The translations under genes were made by a program, and so were the position numbers. A model generated the notes under the pieces. That model was given only the letters and a program-made list of their open reading frames with translations. It did not search any database and was not told the DNA's origin. 64,000 bases of DNA from Chlorobium ferrooxidans DSM 13031 (GTDB lineage Bacteria; Bacteroidota; Chlorobiia; Chlorobiales; Chlorobiaceae), in assembly GCF_000168715.1 (NCBI RefSeq), contig NZ_AASE01000010.1, positions 1 through 64,000 of the forward strand, given 5' to 3'. Position 1 is the stretch's first letter. Each line of letters begins with the position of its first letter. This document shows positions 1 through 8,161 of the stretch, piece after piece.

Positions 1-26
1 TTGCCTGACTTTGATCCCGAAGTCAT
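1..26 (-). CDS. 5' end of an unidentified gene downstream of the cobalamin riboswitch (partial)
   Basis: Reading leftward, an ATG at position 26 is preceded 5 nt upstream by a good Shine-Dalgarno sequence GAGGAG (complement of 32-37). Only eight codons are visible before the window ends (M-T-S-G-S-K-S-G), so the product cannot be named. Its position after a B12 riboswitch on the same strand suggests cobalamin transport or biosynthesis, or a B12-independent isozyme; this is inference only. The ribosome-binding site abuts the end of the inserted repeat element. Confidence 0.5.
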
Positions 27-34
27 AATCGCTC

Positions 35-163
35 CTCTATTAATTTGTTCCGCAGTACGATTACTTCGTTGGGCGGTGCTCAAAATCCTCATGTACTAAA
101 TGTACACTCCGGTTTTTCCGCTCCGTCCGCCTTGTACTCATACTGCTCACGACAATTAATAGA
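35..163 (-). repeat. MITE-like interspersed repeat, copy 1
   Basis: About 126 bp bounded by inverted termini: TCTATTAATT reading in from each end (left near 36-45, right near 154-163). The body matches the complement of copy 2 at 16407-16540, including the blocks AAGGCGGACGGAGCG, ACCGGAGTGTAC, GTACATGAGGATTTTGAGC and ACCGCCCAACGAAG. The centre forms a hairpin TGTAC-5 nt-GTACA whose loop differs between copies while the arms are conserved. It encodes no transposase, so it would be a non-autonomous element. It separates the riboswitch (189-431) from the start codon at 26. Confidence 0.8.
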
Positions 164-188
164 CGTGCTCATACGGCAATAGCTTTCC

Positions 189-431
189 GGCAGGTCTCCT
201 GACTATCAACGGTTTTCTGCCCTTTCGGCAGGCGTTCAATGTGGAAAAAGCCTTCCCCCGTCTCTCCGGTGGTAACATCTCGGATAACGACGTGGCTTGA
301 TCCTGCTGAATAGAAAATGAACAAACTGGGTTGTTTGCCTCCCCTCTCCAGCGAACCGTTTTTCAGTTGCGGGTACAGTGTACGAATCTCACGTACTTCC
401 CTATTATCCGGACCATTTCAAGTCCGGCACC
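189..431 (-). promoter_or_regulatory. Cobalamin (AdoCbl-class) riboswitch
   Basis: On the minus strand the hallmark blocks of the cobalamin aptamer occur in order. GGTGCCGGAC starts near 431. ATAGGGAAG followed by a GTGAGATTC-type loop comes next. CCCGCAACTG lies near 365-375. GGGGGAAGGC is near 250-260. The 3' B12 box AGTCAGGAGACCTGCC is at 204-189. The block order and the near-exact B12 box make the identification strong. It would regulate the leftward gene beginning at 26. The expression platform is unusual because a 126-bp repeat lies between the aptamer and the ribosome-binding site. Confidence 0.93.
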
Positions 432-449
432 AGAAAAAAAAGAACTGAT

Positions 450-497
450 AACAGTGTACTGTTTTTTCCCCTCGCTTTCAACAGCAAAAGAGGGGAA
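450..497. other. Hairpin and palindrome between pepD and the riboswitch
   Basis: Two structures sit upstream of the riboswitch. AACAGT-GT-ACTGTT at 450-463 is a 14-nt palindrome. TTCCCCTC at 466-473 pairs with GAGGGGAA at 490-497. Neither has a proper U-tract in the pepD direction, so a terminator is not proven. The palindrome could be an operator, or an RNA hairpin near the promoter of the riboswitch transcript. Confidence 0.35.
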
Positions 498-564
498 TCT
501 TCATTTTTCGCGATCTCCGGAAAAAACAGAGTCAGATAAAAGATCGGGATGACACTACAGCAAA

Positions 565-2037
565 TCACAAATTTTTAACAGGAATATCAACGAGCACAGC
601 AACAAGCAGATCCCAGAATTTCCCGACAGAGGAAATATGCACCTTCTCATCCGGAGAGTGCGGGTAGCGAATGGTGGGACCAAAAGAGATCATATCAAGT
701 GCAGGGTATACGCCTCCTATAATACCGCACTCAAGACCCGCATGAACCGCACTCGTCACAGGAATCTTCCCGAATTTTCTCTGAAATACATCCTGCATAA
801 TCTTCAGAATCGGCGACTCAGGGTTCGGCTTCCAGCCGGGATATCCACCGTCAACCACCGAACCCGCCCCGGCAAGATCAAAAAGAGCCGTGATCATAAG
901 CTCAAGATCTACTCTCGCCGAATCAACCGAACTTCTGAGGAGAGAGTCAACGGTAATGGTACTATTGGCTGATTTCACCATGGCAAGATTATTGGACGTC
1001 TCAACAAGACCCTCCATCGCTCTGTTCATGCGCATCACTCCATTCGGACAGGCATAGATGGCCTTCATAAATCGGAGAAACACTGCCGGTTCAATAGCCG
1101 TTTCGGGGAGAGGAACAGAAACCGCATCAATCTTCACTGTTGGTTCAACCGCCCGCAATTCATCTTTTATGGTAGCGGACAACAGAGAGAGTCGGTCGAG
1201 AAACCCATCCGCCATTGCTTCGGGAAGAGCTGCAAGGGCAAAGGATTCACGAGGGATGGCATTGCGAAGGCTTCCCCCGTCAATTGAGGCAAGCTGCAAA
1301 CCATACCCGATATGGCCTTCATAGAGAATACGGTTCATGATCTTGTTGGCATTGCCGCGGCCCAGATGAATATCCAGACCGCTGTGGCCGCCCATCAAGC
1401 CGGTTACGCTGATCCTGAACCCCCGGTAGTTATCCGATAGAGCGTGTTCACTGTAACTGAAGGTTGAGGTTACAGTGACCCCTCCGGCGCAGCCGATAAA
1501 GAGCTCCCCTTCATCCTCCGAATCAAGATTCATGAGGATCTCACCCATCAGCACTCCGGCTTTCAGCCCCATCGCCCCGCTCATCCCCGCCTCCTCATTG
1601 CTGGTAAAGAGCGCTTCAATCGGCCCATGCTGCAACCCGGTGGATGCCAGCACCGCCATCGCTGCCGCAACACCGAGACCATTATCGGCCCCAAGCGTGG
1701 TTCCATTGGCCCGCACCCACTCTCCATCCACAATAGTCTCAATCGGATCTGTTGTAAAATCATGGATCTTGCCGGTGTTCTTCTGCGGCACCATATCCAG
1801 ATGAGCCTGCAAAATCACCCCCTGCCGATTCTCCATACCCGCCGTGGCCGGTTTGCGGATAATGACATTGTCGGCTTCATCCACAATACTCTCAAGGCCG
1901 AGGTTGCGCCCGAATGCCGTCATGAACTCCCGGATATTCTCCTCATGGCCCGAAGGCCGGGGAACCCTGGTCAGGCTCTGAAAATGCGTCCAAACCTCAT
2001 GCGGGTTCAACCCTGAAATATCGTTGTTCATAAACAT
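565..2037 (-). CDS. pepD: Aminoacyl-histidine dipeptidase (peptidase M20C, PepD)
   Basis: A cytosolic metallodipeptidase that cleaves Xaa-His (carnosine-like) and other dipeptides. The 490 aa match the PepD family length. Visible M20 features are QAHLDMVP (His79, Asp81), GADNG (Asp118), NEEAG (catalytic Glu148 and ligand Glu149), a later LDSEDEGEL segment and the C-terminal HSPDEKVH motif. The dimerisation (lid) domain lies between the two halves of the catalytic domain. The ATG at 2037 is followed two codons later by a second ATG; neither has a strong ribosome-binding site. It is a single gene on the minus strand; the riboswitch follows it. Confidence 0.93.
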   Translation of the reverse strand: MFMNNDISGLNPHEVWTHFQSLTRVPRPSGHEENIREFMTAFGRNLGLESIVDEADNVIIRKPATAGMENRQGVILQAHLDMVPQKNTGKIHDFTTDPIETIVDGEWVRANGTTLGADNGLGVAAAMAVLASTGLQHGPIEALFTSNEEAGMSGAMGLKAGVLMGEILMNLDSEDEGELFIGCAGGVTVTSTFSYSEHALSDNYRGFRISVTGLMGGHSGLDIHLGRGNANKIMNRILYEGHIGYGLQLASIDGGSLRNAIPRESFALAALPEAMADGFLDRLSLLSATIKDELRAVEPTVKIDAVSVPLPETAIEPAVFLRFMKAIYACPNGVMRMNRAMEGLVETSNNLAMVKSANSTITVDSLLRSSVDSARVDLELMITALFDLAGAGSVVDGGYPGWKPNPESPILKIMQDVFQRKFGKIPVTSAVHAGLECGIIGGVYPALDMISFGPTIRYPHSPDEKVHISSVGKFWDLLVAVLVDIPVKNL

Positions 2038-2100
2038 CTATTTTTGTTTGGACCGGGCCAATGTAGGAGCAAAAGATTTTTCGCCCTTACCAAAATCGGG

Positions 2101-3096
2101 TCAGTATGTTAAAACCATCCCGCCTATCGACAACCCCGCGCCGGTGCCGACCATCAGGAGTTTGTCGCCCCGTTCAAGCGAACCGTCACGGACAGCCTGG
2201 TAGAGGGTGGCGGGAATGGAGGCGGCAACACAGTTTCCCATCCACTCAATCGTCTGCATGATCTTCTCCTCCGGCCAGCCGAAGCGGCGGAGCATGTGCA
2301 GGCCGACTTTACTGGCCTGATGGGGCACAACTACGTCAATATCGAGCAGGCTTTTTGAAAGCCCCGGATAGAGCTCTTCGAGAAAGGCTTCATCATAGCG
2401 GCGTACCATACGGAGTACAGCGGAGCCATCCATATGGAAAAGATCGTTATCGGGGTTATGGCCCGGTTTTGAAGGATGAAGGGCCGAACCGCCACCCATG
2501 ATGGTAGTCAGGTAGGCTCCATCTCCCCATGTTCGAAAATGTGCATGATGCATTAGCGACTCCTCCCCCTCGCCTGAACGGGTCACAACAACCGCTGCCG
2601 CCGCATCCCCGACAAGGGTGGCCGATTCGGGCTCCTTGATGTTGATACCGCAGGAGGAGATATCGGAACTGGCAATCAGGATATTGCTATAGCGCCCGGC
2701 AGCAAGATAGTTTGCCGCCACATCCATTGCCGCAAGAAAGCTCAGGCAGGTATTGTGCACCGTCATGGAAGGTATGCCGGAACTTCCCAGACCGAGCTGT
2801 CGCTGGAGCAGTGCGCCCATGTCGGGAATAGCCTGCTCAGCCGTTCCCGAGGCATTGATGATAAGGTCGAGCCGGTCAGGCTCAAGATTCGCCTCTTCGA
2901 GTGCTTCACGCGCCGCCTCAGCGGCCATGAATGATGAGGTCTCCGTGCTGATCCAGCGTCGCTGGCGCACGCCGTTACGCCGCTCCACCCAGCCGGCAGG
3001 AAGCCGGCAGATCGCTTCAAGTTCGGAGCTCTCGACAACACGCTGAGGGAGATAACGGCCAACGCCAATAATTCTAAGCGGGAGGTTCAATTCCAT
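2101..3096 (-). CDS. 3-oxoacyl-ACP synthase III family protein (FabH-like ketosynthase)
   Basis: Thiolase-fold condensing enzyme of the KAS III group, 331 aa. The catalytic triad is visible: Cys117 in HNTCLSF, His259 in VPHQAS and Asn288 in GNCVAAS. The C-terminal glycine-rich GTGAGLSIGG loop is typical. FabH starts fatty acid synthesis by condensing acetyl-CoA with malonyl-ACP. This gene sits apart from other fab genes, behind a pentapeptide-repeat protein (6 nt gap), so a secondary role (a paralog priming a special acyl chain, or an OleA-like enzyme) is equally possible. Family assignment is firm; substrate is unknown. Confidence 0.85.
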   Translation of the reverse strand: MELNLPLRIIGVGRYLPQRVVESSELEAICRLPAGWVERRNGVRQRRWISTETSSFMAAEAAREALEEANLEPDRLDLIINASGTAEQAIPDMGALLQRQLGLGSSGIPSMTVHNTCLSFLAAMDVAANYLAAGRYSNILIASSDISSCGINIKEPESATLVGDAAAAVVVTRSGEGEESLMHHAHFRTWGDGAYLTTIMGGGSALHPSKPGHNPDNDLFHMDGSAVLRMVRRYDEAFLEELYPGLSKSLLDIDVVVPHQASKVGLHMLRRFGWPEEKIMQTIEWMGNCVAASIPATLYQAVRDGSLERGDKLLMVGTGAGLSIGGMVLTY

Positions 3097-3102
3097 CTTG
3101 CT

Positions 3103-4176
3103 TCACCCTTCCCTTTTGCGCATGAGTTCAACAAGCTCCGTTGTTCTTGACGCCTGTTTTTCAACAGCGGCAATAAGATGCTCCATGTCGCTTCGCCTCT
3201 CCCGCTCCGTTACCGTATCGAAGAGAATCGGCTTCTGGAACCCTTCGGAAAGTCTGAAAATCCGGAAGCAGCTTCTGATCAACTGGAAATAGAGAAGCGG
3301 CAGCAGCAGTTCTGCGAGAAAAAAAGGCAACTCCTGGTAGTAGAGTATAAAACCGTCCCAGTCACCGATGAACAGGGCGCTCCATCGAACAAAAAAGTAG
3401 AGATAGAGTACCGGATGAAAGCAGAGAAAAAGACGCATGATACGCGACTGCCGCTCAAGCGGAGGGTCGTGCTCGTATTTTGAGAGCAGCCAGGGAAAAT
3501 GGCCAACGGTCATAGCGGCGCTCCGGTCATTGAGATAACGCGCCCCCTGAAGGGCCGAATCAATAAAGATCGCCACAAGACTCAGCAGCCCCGAGGAGAG
3601 AACCGTGGCAAGAAAAGCATAGGTCAGAGCATCAAACTTGAAGGAGCCCGAAAGATAGGGAAGGGTGATTGAGGTCGGTTTGATGACAATAAAGAGCAAC
3701 GCAATACCGGCAAGGACCAGTGAAAAGGTATGCAGCTTGCGGGCATGCTTGAGACTCTCGATAACCGCTTCGACATTGGCACCCTGCATGGAGTTTCCCG
3801 GAGGATCAATGCGCATGAGAGCTGCCGAATCGGTTTCGGGCGAATAGAAACCGTTGACGCCGATACTGCACCCCTTGAGCGTCGTATAACGGGTGGCGGT
3901 ATCAATGGTACTTTTACTGAGATTGGATCGAGAGAGATTCGCACCGCTCAGATCCGCCCCCCGCAAGTCAGCTCCACTGAGATCAGCACCGGTGAGGTCA
4001 GCGTTCGTGAGCAGAGCATGCTGAAGCCTCGTGCCGCTCAGGTTAACCTCTCCGAGCGGGCGGCCCTGAAGAGCTGCGCCTTCAAGGTCCGGTGTTACCT
4101 CCGGATTTTCCTGACGCCACCGGTTCCAGACCTCCACCCCTTTTTCAAGAATAACCAGATGTTCCGGCTTTATCAT
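3103..4176 (-). CDS. Pentapeptide-repeat membrane protein
   Basis: 357 aa in three parts. Residues 1-40 are an acidic and aromatic N-terminus. Residues about 42-95 are pentapeptide repeats of the A(D/N)LSG type (ADLTGADLSGADLRGADLSG), which build a right-handed beta-helix. From about residue 150 on there are four or five hydrophobic segments (around 150-165, 185-205, 250-270 and 280-300) and a charged coiled C-terminus. It resembles the membrane-anchored pentapeptide proteins of unknown function found in many bacteria. It is co-directional with the FabH-like gene (6 nt gap) and the P1-like hydrolase (11 nt gap), so the three probably form an operon. No function is assigned. Confidence 0.75.
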   Translation of the reverse strand: MIKPEHLVILEKGVEVWNRWRQENPEVTPDLEGAALQGRPLGEVNLSGTRLQHALLTNADLTGADLSGADLRGADLSGANLSRSNLSKSTIDTATRYTTLKGCSIGVNGFYSPETDSAALMRIDPPGNSMQGANVEAVIESLKHARKLHTFSLVLAGIALLFIVIKPTSITLPYLSGSFKFDALTYAFLATVLSSGLLSLVAIFIDSALQGARYLNDRSAAMTVGHFPWLLSKYEHDPPLERQSRIMRLFLCFHPVLYLYFFVRWSALFIGDWDGFILYYQELPFFLAELLLPLLYFQLIRSCFRIFRLSEGFQKPILFDTVTERERRSDMEHLIAAVEKQASRTTELVELMRKREG

Positions 4177-4187
4177 AACTACTTCTA

Positions 4188-4934
4188 TTATTTCATGTTA
4201 CCATTATCTGTTATCTCCCCTTCCGGTGGTTTACCCACATAGAGAAGAATCGCCCTGAAAAGCGATGCACTGTGTACCGCCTGCTCAAAGGCTTCCGGAC
4301 CGCTCATATCCCTGTTGTCCATACGCATCCGGTTGCCAAGCTTGCGGGAAATTTCTGCAACACGGGCAACTTCACGGGCAAGGTCAGCTTCACTTGCAAG
4401 CGTTATCCTGTAGATACTTCGACGGATAATGCCGATACTTTTCAGGACCTCACCTTCAATAATGCCGTCGTTTTTCGAATGCCGCTCCCTGTTGAAAGCG
4501 TCATAAGCGCTATTATGCAGCGGCATGGAGAGGTCAGCGATGTAGTGAGCAGCAAATACAAGTGGATAATCGGCATATTTCCCGGTCGCCTTCAGATCGC
4601 GAAAATCACGCAGTGAGCCGATGATCGCGCCATAAAGATGGCCCTCCTGGTCATCGGGCTCATTGAAGCGCTTAAGCTGCTCCATAACCATCACCTCACT
4701 GACCGGCACCGCCCCGTTGTTATTGAAATAGTGGTTTTTCTCCTCGATCTTTCTGAATACTTCCCTCGACTTGACAACATCAGGTGCCGCAGCACTGTAC
4801 CATCGATCAAATCCTGCCGCGCGGGCAATCGCAAGATGGGTTTTATCATGCCATCCGTATGTCTGCAATGGATTTAAAAGCAGAAGAAGAGCCGTAAAAA
4901 ACAGCTCAACCGTTCGCTTGACTTTTATGTTCAT
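4188..4934 (-). CDS. Secreted P1 nuclease/zinc-dependent phospholipase C-fold hydrolase
   Basis: 248 aa. Residues 1-27 form a signal peptide ending before GWHDKTH. In this all-helical trinuclear zinc fold the mature protein starts with Trp-His, whose N-terminus binds zinc. The segment AAHYIADLSMPLH (His...Asp...His) is the second zinc-ligand helix, and further His/Asp residues follow (HSKND). These features suggest a periplasmic phosphodiesterase acting on single-stranded nucleic acid or phospholipid; which one cannot be decided from the sequence. It is the first gene of the probable operon with the pentapeptide-repeat and FabH-like genes. Confidence 0.72.
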   Translation of the reverse strand: MNIKVKRTVELFFTALLLLLNPLQTYGWHDKTHLAIARAAGFDRWYSAAAPDVVKSREVFRKIEEKNHYFNNNGAVPVSEVMVMEQLKRFNEPDDQEGHLYGAIIGSLRDFRDLKATGKYADYPLVFAAHYIADLSMPLHNSAYDAFNRERHSKNDGIIEGEVLKSIGIIRRSIYRITLASEADLAREVARVAEISRKLGNRMRMDNRDMSGPEAFEQAVHSASLFRAILLYVGKPPEGEITDNGNMK

Positions 4935-5053
4935 ACCTGACTCCCCGTATGTTGAGGGTAGCGATCAGAAGCGCCTGTGAGTTGACGGTGTCAAATCAAG
5001 GTACACACATTCAGACAAAAAGCGAACTCAGGAATACCGGCGGCAACAGAGCT

Positions 5054-6025
5054 TCATGCCGACATGTCGAGCATACGCCGGATAGGCTTCAGGGCTGCAC
5101 TCTGAAGCATTTCGGGCACGTTGATTTCAGGCGACCGGTTCTGCATGCACTCATAGAGCTTCTGAAGGGTATTCTGCTTCATCTGCGTACAGAGACTATG
5201 GGGATTATTGCGATCCTTGGGGGCCGGAATAAAAATTTTCCCCGGAGAACGCTTCTGCATCTCATAGAGAATTCCCGGTTCGGTCGCAACAATAAAGCTT
5301 TGAGCTGAACTTGACTCCGTATGCAGCAGAAGAGCCTGTGTGGAACCGATAAAGGAGGCATGGCGCAGCACCTCTTCGCGGCATTCGGGATGGGCAATCA
5401 ACTCCGCATCCGGATGCTCCCGGCATGCCTGGAGAATATAGGGCTCGGTAAAGGCATCATGCACATAACAGCACCCCTGCCAGATAAACATCTCCCTGTG
5501 AAGTTTACGGGCCAGATAGCCTCCAAGATTTTTGTCAGGGGCAAAAATTATCGGCTGCTCTTCGGGAATCTGCCGGATGATATGCTCTGCATTTGAAGAG
5601 GTACAGGTAATATCCGACAGCGCCTTGATTTCGGCGGTCGAATTGATATAGGTGATAACCAGGGCCTCCGGATGCAATTCCTTGAATTTCCTGAACTCAA
5701 CGGGCGGGCAACTGTCTGCCAGAGGGCACCCTGCATGGGAGTCAGGCATCAGAACCAGTTTTCCCGGATTAAGCAGCTTGGCTGTTTCCGCCATAAAATA
5801 GACCCCGGCAAAAACAATCACATCCGCACTGTTTTTTTCAGCCGCCCGGGCCAGAGCAAGGCTGTCGCCGACAATATCCGCGACCTGCTGCACCTCGGGA
5901 ACCGTATAGTAGTGCGCAAGAATCAGGGCATTCATCTCTTTTTTCAGCACACTGATCCGCTGAAAAAGCTCTTCATGCAAAAGGGTGCCGTCAACGGCAC
6001 CGACGGAAACAAAATCTCTGGTCAT
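5054..6025 (-). CDS. nadA: Quinolinate synthase A
   Basis: Condenses iminoaspartate with dihydroxyacetone phosphate to give quinolinate, the NAD precursor. The 323 aa form three similar domains around one [4Fe-4S] cluster. The likely ligands are Cys100 (HAGCPLADSC), Cys185 or Cys186 (QGCCYVHD) and Cys279 (HSLCTQM). Other family signatures are LAHYY near 38, GDSL near 53 and HPEC near 212. The partner oxidase nadB lies 9 kb away at 14794 and nadE at 16546, so NAD synthesis is spread across this window. Confidence 0.95.
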   Translation of the reverse strand: MTRDFVSVGAVDGTLLHEELFQRISVLKKEMNALILAHYYTVPEVQQVADIVGDSLALARAAEKNSADVIVFAGVYFMAETAKLLNPGKLVLMPDSHAGCPLADSCPPVEFRKFKELHPEALVITYINSTAEIKALSDITCTSSNAEHIIRQIPEEQPIIFAPDKNLGGYLARKLHREMFIWQGCCYVHDAFTEPYILQACREHPDAELIAHPECREEVLRHASFIGSTQALLLHTESSSAQSFIVATEPGILYEMQKRSPGKIFIPAPKDRNNPHSLCTQMKQNTLQKLYECMQNRSPEINVPEMLQSAALKPIRRMLDMSA

Positions 6026-6143
6026 AGTATGATTACAATCGGTTGCGAACCTCGGGGTACGGTATTGAGGAAGCAGAAAAAAACTGATGGGTAAAATTAT
6101 TACATCTTGCAGAAATCCGGCACGGCATCAGGAAATTTCCGGA

Positions 6144-6542
6144 TCATTTGAGATAATAGTCAAGATCATCATCCTCCCTGATCAGAAGCAGAATGGCCGA
6201 ATTGGGTACGATAATGTACCGTTCCTCTTCATACTCGATCTCATAGGAGCTGTTCTGGATAAAAATAGCCAGATCACCGACTTTTGCCTGAAGCGGAATA
6301 TACTGCGCTGCCGTTACCCTCTCTTTCCATGGTTCGTCAGACTCCGGAGGGGGACCTATCGGATAGCCCGGCCCTGTTTTTATAACATAACCGCTCTGAA
6401 TTTTCTCTTTTTCCTGGACTCCGGGCGGAAGATAGATACCGGACTTGGTCCTGTCATCAAGAGATTTTGGTTTGATTAATACTCTATCACCGACAACAAC
6501 AAATTTATCTGTTATATTCACATTTTGAGTCATATGTTTCAC
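6144..6542 (-). CDS. Divergent GroES-like co-chaperonin
   Basis: 132 aa from a GTG at 6542. An in-frame ATG at 6533 (M-T-Q-N) is an equally good start. The core resembles Cpn10: DRVLIKP near the N-terminus, a mobile-loop-like TKSGIYLPPG, EKIQSGYVIKTGPG, VGDLAIF and IIVPNSAIL. It is longer than the usual 95-100 aa. An insertion of about 25 residues rich in Pro, Glu and Trp follows GPG, and an acidic tail (REDDDLDYY) closes the protein. No groEL is next to it. Family placement rests on pattern; function as a true co-chaperonin is uncertain. Confidence 0.72.
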   Translation of the reverse strand: MKHMTQNVNITDKFVVVGDRVLIKPKSLDDRTKSGIYLPPGVQEKEKIQSGYVIKTGPGYPIGPPPESDEPWKERVTAAQYIPLQAKVGDLAIFIQNSSYEIEYEEERYIIVPNSAILLLIREDDDLDYYLK

Positions 6543-6806
6543 TTGACCTGTTTACCGCAGCACCATGCGGTGGATGAGGAAAATGTAATAAAAAATAAGT
6601 GTCAGGCAAATCCTGAGCCTTTGGTTCCATAGTTTGATAAAGAGGCATAAAAAACCGGCAGCAAAGCTGACGAAATCCCGATTAAAAGATCAAATCGGAA
6701 CAGCTGAAGAAAACCGTTACCGTATCCATGAGGCCAGGTGCTGCCAAACCTCTGCGCTCATAATCTCAACACAGCAGCTCTCCTATATATAACCGGAAAC
6801 TCGAAC

Positions 6807-7649
6807 GTGCGGAAGTTTTTCAATGTATTTAGCCGGCACAATACCTGGCTGCTCTTTGCACTCTATTGTGCAATCTCGATTTTTTTCATAAAGCTCCAGA
6901 ATGATGATACGATTACCAGAGTACGAACCGGGGGCATTGAGTTCAGCGCTTTCATAACCGACAAACTTTTGAGCTATAGCTACCTCCTGAACCTGAAACA
7001 GGAAAACGACCGTTTGATGCAGGTAAACACCGATCTTCTTGCAAAAGTGATCAACCTTGATGCGGCTGTAACGGATGAGAGAAACAGCCGGAAAATTACG
7101 GCAGACAGCACACTCAATGCCTCCAGCTTCATCATGGCCCGGGTGGTAAGCCGAAGGTTCAGCGATCGGGAGAACATGCTCCTGATCGATGCCGGATGGA
7201 AAAAAGGAATCAGAAAGGATATGACAGTGCTTACTCCACAGGGTCTGGTTGGAAGAGTGACGACCGTCTCGGAGAACTATGCCAGGGTAATGCCTGTTAT
7301 CCACACTGATTTCAAGGTCTGCGTTGTTTCCGATAAAAGCGGCAGCATCGGCGTACTCTCATGGAGCGGAGGAAGGGAGTTCGTTGCGCAGATGGAACAT
7401 GTCCCTATCAGCAGCAGCCTCAAGGTAAATGAGGAGATTGTCACCTCTGACTTCAGTACATTTTCGGCCAGAGGAATTCCTGTTGGCCGGGTAGTGCGTA
7501 TCACTCCCGATAAACTCTTCTACACCGTAGATGTCCGGCTTGCCGTTGATTTTTCATCCCTGAATCAGGTTCTTGTTGCTCCGCTTAAAATCGAGCCGGA
7601 AAAAGCTGTCATGACCAGCGACAATACAACAGAAGAGCCTATCCCTTAA
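6807..7649 (+). CDS. mreC: Rod shape-determining protein MreC
   Basis: Periplasmic scaffold of the elongasome that links MreB with the peptidoglycan synthases. I chose the GTG at 6807 (V-R-K-F-F) because it leaves the usual short cytoplasmic tail before the single membrane helix (NTWLLFALYCAISIFFIKL) and has GGAAA about 8 nt upstream. The frame is open to a GTG at 6738. After the helix come a coiled coil (LNLKQENDRLMQVNTDLL) and two beta-barrel domains with LIDAGWKKGI, TPQGLVGRV and FSARGIPVGRV, typical of MreC. First gene of mreC-mreD-mrdA. Confidence 0.92.
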   Translation: MRKFFNVFSRHNTWLLFALYCAISIFFIKLQNDDTITRVRTGGIEFSAFITDKLLSYSYLLNLKQENDRLMQVNTDLLAKVINLDAAVTDERNSRKITADSTLNASSFIMARVVSRRFSDRENMLLIDAGWKKGIRKDMTVLTPQGLVGRVTTVSENYARVMPVIHTDFKVCVVSDKSGSIGVLSWSGGREFVAQMEHVPISSSLKVNEEIVTSDFSTFSARGIPVGRVVRITPDKLFYTVDVRLAVDFSSLNQVLVAPLKIEPEKAVMTSDNTTEEPIP

Positions 7650-7669
7650 TTTTTCAGACCTTATTTGTT

Positions 7670-8161
7670 GTGGCAACAAAAATCCCTTTCTATATCGTGC
7701 TCCTCTGCATTGTCTCACTCCTGCAGGTGTTCGGCCTCTCCCATTTCACCATTTTTGATGTATCGCCCGATGCCATTTCGCTCTTGCTTGCCTTCATTGC
7801 TGTAACAATCGGCCAGAGAGCGGGTACCAGTTTCGGGTTTGCTGCGGGAGTTATAACCGGACTTATGTCAGGAAACATGGGTCTGTCGATGCTTGCAAGA
7901 ACGGTAGAGGGTTTTATTGCCGGGTTTTTCAATATCCCTGAAAACAGTCATGCAACCTCAAAGCAAAAAACCAAGCGGATGTATTGGGCGGTCATGACGG
8001 CAACCTTCTCTGCCAACGCGATTTTTGCAGCAGGTTACAACCCTCTCGGACTTTCACCCTTTTACCGTATTCTGGTTCTCGGCTTGCTTGAATCACTCCT
8101 CACCCTCATCCTTGCCTTTATCGCAAAGCGGCTGTTAATGAGAAAAACCTTTTCAGACTGA
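7670..8161 (+). CDS. mreD: Rod shape-determining protein MreD
   Basis: Small integral membrane protein of the elongasome, 163 aa with five or six hydrophobic helices. It starts with GTG at 7670 (M-A-T-K), 20 nt after mreC. Sequence conservation in MreD is low; assignment rests on membrane topology, the DAISLLLAFIAVTIG / GFAAGVITGLMSG segments and the position between mreC and mrdA. Its stop overlaps the next start as TGATG at 8159-8163, implying translational coupling with PBP2. Confidence 0.9.
   Translation: MATKIPFYIVLLCIVSLLQVFGLSHFTIFDVSPDAISLLLAFIAVTIGQRAGTSFGFAAGVITGLMSGNMGLSMLARTVEGFIAGFFNIPENSHATSKQKTKRMYWAVMTATFSANAIFAAGYNPLGLSPFYRILVLGLLESLLTLILAFIAKRLLMRKTFSD

Noticed and set aside
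331-552. 73-codon plus-strand frame over the left regulatory region
   Set aside because: It is antisense to the riboswitch aptamer and shows no protein-like pattern.
6738-6806. N-terminal extension of MreC
   Set aside because: The extra 23 residues are unlike the family and the GTG at 6807 has a better ribosome-binding site.
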